A stretch of DNA of 27,034 bases, taken from Moniliophthora roreri. Taxonomy: Eukaryota; Basidiomycota; Agaricomycetes; Agaricales; Marasmiaceae. The translations under genes and the position numbers were made by a program. Of the stretch, positions 19,519-27,034 are shown piece after piece; positions within the stretch are counted from its first letter, which is position 1; every line of letters starts with the position of its first letter. The stretch spans positions 1-27,034 of the forward strand of contig LATX02000050.1 in assembly GCA_001466705.2 (NCBI GenBank), in the 5' to 3' direction. The notes beneath the pieces are model-generated. The model was not told the origin of the DNA. It searched no databases and was given only the letters and a program-made list of their open reading frames with translations.

Positions 19519-20642
19519 CTAGCTTTAGTATCCTTCAGGAAGTTTAGCAGAAAGCTTCTTGCATCTGCACCCCCTGTGAGACATTTGGAGCATGAGACAG
19601 TAGCATTAAGATCACTGGCAAGGAACCAAGAAGTAGTGGTTTCTCATACTAATTTTGTTAGAGCTGGCCAGAAATCCTTTGTCTCATTAGTTCCAGGGTT
19701 TCAAGGGGCATACACTGCAAAGACTCGATGAATGAACGTCAAGTTGTTGTCAGTCTGCAAGGCCAGATCAACTGCCACAACCCTACTCCACAAGCTAGAA
19801 TCTGAGATAATGAGTTGTTGGACAATTTGAGTGTCTTTTCGAATGCCTAGCACTGTTCCCCACTTGTAAAGATGACTATTCCCATCACATCACACCACTC
19901 ATTCCTCAAAGACTTCATACTTATCAGTGGGAAGACTTTTCTGGACAGAATCCTTTGTCTTTCCTTCATTGAGAACAAAGATGTTTGGGTTGACTGACTT
20001 GATGGTGGTCCTGACATGAGACATCTTAACAGTATGGCCCATACCATTTGCATTCAGAGAGTATATCAATAAGGAAGATGCAGTCAGAATGTGTGTTGCC
20101 TTAGCAGAGGTTACAAGATGAGAGAGAAGAAACAGGCATGCAACAACAAGAACAATTTTGGATAGCACAGTACAAGAAAATATGGTGGAGCTACAAGAAG
20201 AACGTGACGGGCAGTCTCTACTCTGACTACTGTTATCTCTAACACTCGGCCTGCTCCTCCTTTTGAAACCAGCTGTACCATCAGGACCATGGGTGTACAA
20301 ATGAATCATGGCAGGCTTCACTGTGGAGACTGCATAGCCTGAGGAGACTGCAGTTAAACCAAATTGCAATGGAGAGTCAGGATGATCACATACCATATTC
20401 ATACCCATAGGGTCATCAGGTTGTGCCACAGTTGGGGACACTGACCTCCTCCACTTATGTGGTGAGGTGGTGAGAGATGGCGGTGGAATGGACAGAAGCA
20501 TTGTTGCGGGGGCTTGACCAAGGAGCACCTTGCTCTGATCATCTAGCAGCTTGATCTGCTGCTGCAAGTCCTCAATTTCTATGTCAAGCCTTTGTACATC
20601 CAACTGAGACTGTGTGTTTTTCCTCTCCCATCTGACGTCCAT
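19519..20642 (-). pseudogene. LINE: linker, hydrophobic segment and AP-type endonuclease
   Basis: The frame continues in register with the upstream gag-like part. It starts with a heptad-like stretch LDIEIEDLQQQIKLLDDQSK, followed by a Pro/Ser-rich linker. At about 20095-20190 there is a strongly hydrophobic run (IVLVVACLFLLSHLV). Directly after it the endonuclease begins: SLNANGMGH, FVLNEGKT (Glu), KWGTVLGIRKD, VFAVYAP, SDLNATVS (Asp and Asn) and GGADARSFLLNFL. This enzyme nicks target DNA for target-primed reverse transcription. TGA codons break it, and the repeat at 17848-19513 splits off its C-terminal third. Confidence 0.82.
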
Positions 20643-20666
20643 GAGATAGATGTTCAGAGATGCTCG

Positions 20667-21896
20667 CTATTGGTTGATGGCAGCTTGCTGTTGCACCAGG
20701 CTTATCTGATGGGCACTGGAGAGTACCATGCCAGAGAGCTGCTTAATGTCATCTGACATGGTCTGTAGCTTAGAACCAATAAGATTGATAGCATCTCCCT
20801 GGGCTGATGTCTTCTTCTCCACTGATTCCAAGCGTTTTGACATCTCCAAAATCGCATTTGATAATTTGTCAGCATTGTGATCAATAACCTGTCCCATGTT
20901 TCACCTTGGGGGGCCTGATGAGGAGTTGAAGGTGAAGAGGAGCTGAGAGAAAGTGAGGCCCAGTCTGGTGTTGGTGAGATGGTCATGAAAGGATTCAGCA
21001 GCATGCAGGACCTGTTGAGTGGTAGCCCAGCAGTCCATGCTGAAGATGTAGTAATCATTGTTATAGCCTTCATACCGTTCAGTGACCAGCATGAGGTTAT
21101 CAGGATCAGTAGAAAATGTGGTGAGCAGCCAGCTTCTGACGTCAATGTCAACAGAATCCTAGAAGCGACTGAGACCCGTGATGATGAGCTCAAGCAGGTT
21201 TTGGATTGAGAGGTGTTGACCAGGATGAACAGTAATGTGGTAAGGGGAGATGGATGGGATGAGAATGGATTTGCTTTCGATGATGCTATCAGCGTCGGAA
21301 GGAAGGGCTAGTTCAATAACCACAGTATCCTGGCCAACAGAGAAAAGGTTAGAGAGTAGGATTTTCTCCTTCTCAAAATGTTGTTGGATTAAACCCTTGA
21401 TGTGATCAATGGTGGGCAGGGCAGTGGACTCCTTGCCGTTTGGCTTAGAATGGGCATTCTTGTATGTCGCTAACACACCAGGAACTCAAACCCACATGCG
21501 TTTGTCAGAGCCATCCTTGGTGGGAGCAAACTCAACCTCAAGGCAAGGGTGCACAGACATGATAGCGTGCTGCCATTGGAGGAGCAGATCAATTCAAGGT
21601 TCAAGCATCTCATTGTTGACAGCAATAGTCAGATGGAGAGATATGTAACACATAGCCAGATGTGCTGAGGCCACATGAAACAGCTCTACAACAACAGGGA
21701 TGAGGCCAAGGGTGTCAGGGTGTTCAGTGTAGAGAGTCTGGACAGCAGTGGAGATAGCTACAACTGGATTGTGCACTTTCTCAGTTGGAATGTAAGCATT
21801 GCGAACAATCAGCTTTGCAGCTACCAATCAAGCATGGTTTTTGGAGGGAGAGGATGGCACTGAGCTGGTGAGGATCGCTTTCATATTGGCATCAGG
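20667..21896 (-). pseudogene. LINE: gag-like N-terminal part with coiled coil
   Basis: One minus-strand frame from 21890 to a TAG at 20667, broken by TGA or TAG near 21828, 21591, 21477, 21159 and 20898. It is in the same frame as the endonuclease downstream, so it may be the front of one long protein or a separate ORF1. No zinc knuckle is seen. The part 20667-20897 is heptad-like (MSKRLESVEKKTSAQGD and onward) and suits a coiled coil for RNA-binding oligomers. The stretch YYIFSMDCWATTQQVLHAAE could be the end of an RRM-like fold, which is weak. The 5' end is cut by the element 2 LTR at 21897. Confidence 0.65.
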
Positions 21897-22299
21897 TGTT
21901 ACAGTTTTCTTTATCTTGGAACACTAGCAAGTGACCGTGTATATTACTAAACTTTCTTTCTTGTTCTGTAATGTTCCATCGTATGTAAACCTTCTATCTT
22001 TTTCTATCTCTTTCTATCAGACTATTATATAACAAGTTCTATGATGTTCTCTTGAGTTCTATCTCATTTGTAATCATAGATACTCTGTACTATTTAAGTA
22101 GCCAGAACTAGGTCTAAGCTCTTCAGCTTGACCTGGTTAGCAATAAACCTTGTACCAAGCAACGAATGGAACGAGCCTCTGGTGACACACAAAGAGTTCT
22201 TCTCACTGCACTTACCTACTCTGAACTTGAACCTTAAAACCTTCTCGACTACGTCATAGTTGAGTTGGTTGTTGACATTGCTGCACAAGTAACGTAACA
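21897..22299 (+). repeat. Element 2 5' LTR
   Basis: The repeat is 403 bp, begins TGTTACAG and ends GTAACA. It resembles the element 1 LTR mainly at the ends and around the transcript start. The beginning TGTTACAGTT is shared with the minus-strand solo LTR at 7156-7805. Confidence 0.88.
22091..22134 (+). promoter_or_regulatory. TATA-like box and putative transcript start/self-primer of element 2
   Basis: TATTTAAG at 22091-22098 is 32 bases before TCAGCTTGACCT (22123-22134). AGGTCTAAGCT at 22110-22120 can pair with AGCTTGACCT just behind it, apart from one bulged base. Confidence 0.7.
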
Positions 22300-22301
22300 T
22301 A

Positions 22302-22313
22302 AGGTCAAGCTGA
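22302..22313 (+). other. Primer binding site, self-priming type (element 2)
   Basis: AGGTCAAGCTGA starts two bases after the LTR end, exactly as in element 1, and is the complement of 22123-22134. About 10 bases further on, a leader block (AACCTACCCAGGTTTAGGCA) is shared with element 1 (3721-3740) with two changes. Confidence 0.75.
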
Positions 22314-22344
22314 TCAAACACCAACCTACCCAGGTTTAGGCACC

Positions 22345-23706
22345 ATGACTCCACCCAGAGCCCACCTCACCGTGGAGGAAGAACAGAACGTTGATCACGA
22401 TATTGATCTAACAAGATGGCTTCAGAACATTGGGATCGGACTTTCAGAGAACCCTGCATCGATCACACATACAATTATAACCTGCCATCACTGTCACGAA
22501 GCAGTCAGACAGCTCTCAGACGTGCTTGGGCCAGACACAACGACTGAAGAAGAAACACTAGAAGACAACAAGCCAAAGAACAACTCAACCCCAGTATACA
22601 CCCCATCAGAATCACCCTCAAAAGAGAATACCAAAGACTCGGACAAGAAGACAGAGAGATCACCAGACTCATCAGAATCCACTCCAAGCTCTATAACTTC
22701 TGCCAAAGACCCATCACAAAGAACAGACAACATGTCAGGAGAGGGCAGCTCAACCCCAAAATGAGAACCAAAACCCAGGACTCAGGAAGAGATGATAATC
22801 AGTATGGCCACGGCTGTGCTGGAGGAACAGGAGAAGAAGAAGAAAGACAAAGGAGCCAAAGTAGCGGCACCAGAACCCTTTGAAGGGGAGAGAAAGGATA
22901 CTAAGCAGTTCCTCACCAAAGTTGAGATTTACATCTGCATGCATCCAACAGATTACGATACTGATGAGAAGAAATGCCTTTTTCTCTTGTCATATCTCTG
23001 AGGAAAAGACACTGCGGCATGGAAACAACAAAACACTGACCTCACTTTCAATTGGAAACATGGAGAAGAAGAATTAAAGTGGGAAGATCTGAAAAAGGCT
23101 TTTAAAAAGCATTACCTTCTGGCTGATATCCAAGCTGATGCTCAGTTATGGATCAAAGATGCCAAAATGGGGGAACGAGCAGACAATTATGTCAACAAAT
23201 TCAGGGTCATGGCCAATAAATCTGGATACAATGATCAGGCCCTAATCCACATCTTCCGAAAAGGGCTGCCATTCAATCTCGCTGAGAAAATCCTGAATCA
23301 GCTGCAAGAAAGGCCAAAAGATTTAGAAGGATGGTACGAAGCAGCCATCAGATACAACGAACAGCACAAATATGCAAAGGCTGTACAAAAGCCTAGAAGG
23401 TTCCAAATGGCGGCCAACAAAAAGAAGAAGTTCGAAAAGAAGGAGACGGCCATTAACAGGCTCAAAATGGGGCGATTATCGGATGAAGACAGGAAAGAAT
23501 ATATAAAGGACAGACAGTGCTTTCGATGTGCTAAACAGGGACATCTTAGCCAAGATTGCCTGATGAAAATGTCTGGAAAAGCTGAGGAAAAGGAGACAAA
23601 GAAGACCCCAAGGGATGCTTATGTGAAAATCCAGGCAATGTTCAAGGAGTATAGCTGAGAGGAACAATCAGAATTGTTGGACATTATGGAAAAAGAGGGT
23701 TTTTGA
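22345..23706 (+). pseudogene. gag: Element 2 gag
   Basis: A single frame of 453 codons from ATG 22345 to TGA 23704-23706, broken by TGA at 22762, 22999 and 23656. At least two of these fit CGA-to-TGA change. The N-terminal 140 residues end in an acidic Ser/Thr/Pro-rich linker. The capsid-like part follows (PEPFEGERKDTKQFL, TAAWKQQNTDL, ADNYVNKFRVMANKSGY, FRKGLPFNLAEKIL). The nucleocapsid has one CCHC knuckle, CFRCAKQGHLSQDC. The start was chosen because ATG follows the conserved leader closely and the sequence lines up with element 1. Gag forms the particle and packages the RNA. Confidence 0.88.
23697..23703 (+). promoter_or_regulatory. Putative -1 ribosomal frameshift site (element 2)
   Basis: G GGT TTT stands directly before the gag TGA (23704-23706), with pol in the -1 frame, as in element 1. 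Confidence 0.6.
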
Positions 23707-25555
23707 AGTGGCAGAAGAGGCCAACTCTCTCCCCACCACCCCCAATCACAATTTCGAACGTTGTATTAGCTAAGCTGGACCGTAATTCTATGTGCATTCC
23801 TATTTCTTACAATGTCAGAACAGAAAAGGTCAGAACAAATGGGCTCCTAGATTCAGGAGCGGGCAGACTCTTTATGAGTCCAGAAACAGCAAAGAGATTA
23901 TGACTACAGAAAGATTGCCTCTTGGAAAATATCCAGGTCTTTAATGTAGATGGAACTCCAAATAAGATGGCATGGATTACACATTCAGTTATGACATTGT
24001 ATACTGTTGGACCAAGAATGCTAACAGACACTTTCCTCATTTCTGGTCTAGAAAAAGAGGAAGTCATCCTTGGTCTTCCATGGTTACAGAAGTATAACCC
24101 AGACGTCAACTGGAAATCTAGAGAAATTCACTTTTGACCAAAACAGTACATCAAAATTCCATGGCATAACAGCATATTCAATAATGAAGAACCTGAAGAG
24201 ATCATTCGGAGAATTGACATCAGAGCAAAAATGTCAGTTTCCCAGACAATGGCTCATCAAGTTGAACAAAAGGAGAAAAGCCTTGAAGATCTAGTCCCAG
24301 GCTACTTGCATGAATTCATATCCTGATTCAAAGACAAGGAAGCAGAGCAATTCCCAATATCCAGGACTTACGATCACGCCATTGATCTGAAACCAGACTT
24401 CATAACTAAAGATTGCAAATTGTACTTGTTAATGGCACCAGAACAACAAGAACTGGACAAATTCCTATCTGAAAATCTGCAGAAAGGGTATATTCGGAAA
24501 TCCAAATCTCCAATAGCATCTCCCTTCTTCTTTGTGGGAAAGAAAGAGAAAGGGAAATTGCAACCCACACAGGACTACCAAAGATTAAATGATGGAACAA
24601 TCAAGAACACATATCCACTTCCTTTGGTGTCTGATTTAATTGATAAGCTATGTGGTGCTACCATCTTCTCCAAACTTGACTTACGAAATGGGTACAACAA
24701 CGTCAGGATCAAAGATAGAGATCAATGGAAAGCTGCATTCAAAACCAATCGAGGGTTGTTCAAACCAATGGTCATGTTCTTCGGATTGATGAATTCACCA
24801 GCCACTTTCCAAGCCTTCATGGATGACATCCTATTGGACTTTATAGCCAAAGGATGGTGCCTTATCTATATGGACAACATTCTGATCTATTCGGACAACA
24901 AAGAGGAACATTGGAGAAGGTCTAGGAAACTCTTGCAAAGGTTACAAGAACAAGATTTATACCTCAAACCACATAAATGTGAGTTCGACGTCAAAGAAGT
25001 TGTTTTCCTCGGGCTAGTCATCAGACCAGGTACAATTGGAATGGATCCAGTTAAATTAGCCAGAATCAAAGACTGGCCAGCACCAGAAACAGTAAAAGGG
25101 GTTTGAAGCTTCACGGGCTTCACAAACTTCTATAGGAAATTTATTGACCAATATGCAGAGATTGCTAGGCCATTATACGACCTGACAAAGAAAAATGTAC
25201 CATTCCTGTGGACAGTGGAATGTCAGCAGGCCTTTGACATGCTGAAGCAATGCTTTTTGAAAGAACCATTACTCAAAATCTCCGATATTTCCAAACCATT
25301 TGTCATTGAATCAGATGCATTGAAATGGGCTTCCAGAGCTGTGTTACAGCAGAAGGGAGATGACGGAGAATGGCACCCATGTGGTTTCATTTCACATGTG
25401 TTTGAGGTGATGGAACAAAACTACAAGATCTATGATTAAGAACTTTTTGCCATCGTGAGAGCTTTGGGAACATGGCGACACTATCTGCAAGGCAGTAGAC
25501 ACCTGGTGACAGTTCTTTCCGATCACAAGAACCTGACTTACTTCCGAACTGCCCA
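23703..25555 (+). pseudogene. pol: Element 2 pol: protease, RT, partial RNase H
   Basis: The frame follows gag in -1. The protease has GLLDSGAGRLFMS near 23848. Stops lie at about 23902, 24135 and 24325. RT is then open at 24420-25106: [53 protein letters not shown] and IYMDNILIY. The second catalytic Asp is Asn (AAC at 24876-24878), which should abolish polymerase activity. A TGA at 25104 sits where element 1 keeps an open frame. RNase H shows FVIESDALKW and [11 protein letters not shown], with a TAA after YKIYD. Similarity ends after FRTA near 25555. Compared with element 1, RT is less interrupted but its active site is lost. Confidence 0.88.
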
Positions 25556-26772
25556 CTTCAGGCAACCCTTTTGAGGTACCACTTAGGCGCAACCTCTTAG
25601 TGTGAATAAATAACCTAACTAGGTCTATTAGAGTGGTAAGTGTCCTCACTTTAGGTCCAGTCCTCTCTTCAGGTCCTGACCATGGCTTGGTCTGTCATTT
25701 GTATAGTGGGCCAACCCTCTATAGCAGAGGTCAGGTCCTATAGATGTAATGTGACAGGGGTGTCAGGGGTCCTTTTTTTTTGAAAGGTCTTGCCCTCTGT
25801 ACTGACTAGAGAAAAAAATACCTCTTCAGACCTTTAGAAATAGCATATTTTAGTATATTTTTTACAATAGTTAATATAGTTCTATATTCTATAATAGCCA
25901 GAGAAAAATAGGCTACTTTAAGCTCTAAAAACAGCTTATTTGAGCATTTTAGCTCTTACAACATCTGCAGTGCAAATAGTCTAAAATATAGTATTTTATT
26001 ATCTATAAATATCTATTTGAGTCTTTATAATATTATATCTTGCTGCTCATGAGAAGCATTTTCCAATATTTAATATTGTATAGACTGTTCTTTACTGGCT
26101 TGAGGCATAACTAAAAATTTGAACTAAGTATATAAGAACAAGCAACTTGTGATATGTTTTTGTACTTTCTATATATAATATATAACTATTCAACAAAGAC
26201 AATAAGAGTATATTGCCTAGTGTAGTGACATAACCTTATAAAGTAATATATTTCCACTAGAGTAGGTGTGACCTAAGCTGCTAAAGAGAAGGTCCTCCAG
26301 TTGAGCAGGCCTGCTCTGAGCTACTGGAGGAAAGGTCCCTCAGCTGAGCGGGCCTGCCCTAAGCTACTGGAGGGAAGGTCCCTCAGCTGAGTGGGCCTGC
26401 CCTGAGCTGCTGGAGGGAAGGTCCTCCAGTTGAGCAGGCCTGCTCTGAGCTGCTGGAGGGACAGTTCTCTAGTTGAAGAGTAGGTCTAATTTCAGCCAAG
26501 TGCAGATAGGTCTCCAGTTAGAGCACATCTAACTTTAGCTATTAAGAGTTAGTTTTCTAATGGCTCTATAGTATACTACTAACAAGTAAATACTTTAGTT
26601 TTCAATATTATTTAGGAAGTTAAACTAATTGCTTACTTAAATAGCCTTCAAGTTCAGAATATATGCTAGAAGTTAGTTGGCCTTATAGCATTTGGATATT
26701 TGGCAAGCTTCCAATACTCTAGTTTTACTAGAGTTCAGGCTTCTAGACATAATCTTCTTTAAACACAATGCT
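25556..26772. other. AT-rich non-coding stretch with no recognised gene
   Basis: The sequence after the break in element 2 is unlike the elements on either side. The first 250 bases contain several AGGTCC/GGTCCT words. Bases 25800-26280 are strongly AT-rich with many TATA-like strings. A 43-bp tandem repeat follows (26289-26460). I see no open frame with protein features, no clear terminal inverted repeat and no target duplication. It may be an unclassified mobile element or plain intergenic DNA. It ends at the N at 26773. Confidence 0.5.
26289..26460 (+). repeat. 43-bp minisatellite, four units
   Basis: Units are 26289-26331, 26332-26374, 26375-26417 and 26418-26460, each starting AAGGTCC, with a decayed fifth after it. 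Units 1 and 4 are nearly the same, and units 2 and 3 resemble each other, giving an A-B-B-A order. Units 1 and 4 contain the perfect 14-bp palindrome GAGCAGGCCTGCTC, framed by CCTCCAG and CTGGAGG, so each unit can form a hairpin. The array is GC-rich within an AT-rich stretch. Confidence 0.88.
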
Positions 26773-26773
26773 N
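26773..26773. other. Single N, scaffold join
   Basis: The undefined base separates the AT-rich stretch from an LTR that lacks its front part, five bases before the conserved self-primer. What truly precedes the LTR is not known. Confidence 0.75.
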
Positions 26774-26946
26774 GTCTTCAGCTTGACCTGGTTATTCTAT
26801 ACTTGTGTCAACGCCAGAACTAAAGGATCTCTGAACTTCAGCAACCGCTGAACGAACTTAAACTTGAACTTGTAAGAACTACTTGAAATGAAGGACTTAC
26901 TTCGCTAAAGTGGTTAGGTTGACGTTGCTGCACAAGTAACGTAACA
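26774..26946 (+). repeat. 3' part of a third LTR subtype
   Basis: The stretch begins next to the N at 26773, has TCAGCTTGACCT at 26778 and ends CACAAGTAACGTAACA, like the other LTRs. The part between resembles the element 1 LTR more than that of element 2 (GAACTTAAACTTG shared) but differs enough to be a separate subtype. No primer binding site follows, so it is a 3' LTR end or a solo LTR. The U3 part with TATA box is missing at the N. Confidence 0.8.
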
Positions 26947-27034
26947 CTCCATTATTACAAAAACATCATCATCCATAATATCAATAACACCTGGTGTATC
27001 CAAACCTGCCTTCAGCACCAAAACAGGACCCAAT
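26947..27034 (-). other. Unidentified flank, open minus-strand frame at the window edge
   Basis: These 88 bases follow the LTR end. One minus-strand frame is open for all 29 codons (PGVIDIMDDDVFVIME) and is cut by the window edge and the LTR. It could be a coding target of the insertion, but it is too short to identify. Confidence 0.2.

Larger units (their letters stand above)
21897..25555 (+). mobile_element. Element 2: 5' two thirds of a Ty3/gypsy retrotransposon
   Basis: It has a 403-bp 5' LTR, self-priming site, gag, protease, RT and part of RNase H, in the same plan as element 1 but clearly diverged in sequence. Integrase, any ORF3 and the 3' LTR are missing; similarity ends inside RNase H near 25555. 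The LTR fragment at 26774-26946 is of another subtype, so it is unlikely to be its 3' LTR. With no right end, a target duplication cannot be tested. In-frame TGA and TAA codons make it defective. Confidence 0.88.

Noticed and set aside
26289..26460. CRISPR-like array
   Set aside because: The units are contiguous with no spacers, and the surroundings are eukaryotic transposon sequence.
21897..26946. The LTR fragment at 26774-26946 as the 3' LTR of element 2
   Set aside because: Between the self-primer and the last about 25 bases it is clearly different from the element 2 LTR and nearer to the element 1 type, and an N separates them.

Overview
The window looks like a transposon graveyard from a filamentous fungus, most likely a mushroom-forming basidiomycete. 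This is inferred from three things: self-priming chromodomain Ty3/gypsy elements, a LINE of the type common in Agaricomycetes, and CpG-to-TpG/CpA decay. No host gene, tRNA, rRNA or CRISPR array was recognised. Essentially every coding region is a broken transposon gene. Three single N bases (5753, 14285, 26773) mark scaffold joins.

The layout is nested. The oldest layer is a LINE-type non-LTR retrotransposon on the minus strand, running from its 5' side near 21896 to its ORF end at 1877. It encodes a gag-like N-terminal part, an AP-type endonuclease, a reverse transcriptase, an RNase H and a C-terminal Cys/His region. Two insertions split it. The first is a full-length Ty3/gypsy element on the plus strand (element 1, 3271-13662, 427-bp LTRs, 5-bp target duplication TGATG). 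The second is a 1.67-kb LTR-like repeat (17848-19513, flanked by ACGG/ACGGT) inside the endonuclease. A diverged copy of that repeat occupies 1-1245.

Element 1 carries two further insertions in gag: a related long LTR-like repeat (about 4377-6739) and a minus-strand solo LTR (7156-7805). Behind gag it has a pol in the -1 frame (protease, RT, RNase H, integrase, chromodomain). An unusual third reading frame (ORF3, 11814-13197) lies between pol and the 3' LTR. It encodes a Ser-rich start, a possible coiled coil, an RGG-like basic stretch and two zinc knuckles.

A second, related Ty3/gypsy element (element 2, 21897 to about 25555) keeps its 5' LTR, primer site, gag and pol, but breaks off inside RNase H. 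The right end (25555-26772) is AT-rich sequence with a 43-bp minisatellite. After it come the 3' end of a third LTR type (to 26946) and 88 bases of unidentified flank.

The LTR elements share one expression and replication logic. A TATA-like box lies exactly 32 bases upstream of a 12-base sequence that is the perfect complement of the primer binding site just after the LTR, which fits Tf1/sushi-type self-priming. A GGGTTTT slippery heptamer sits directly before the gag stop, with pol in the -1 frame. The two LTRs of element 1 differ by 17 transitions and no transversions (counted by eye), mostly explicable by CpG deamination.
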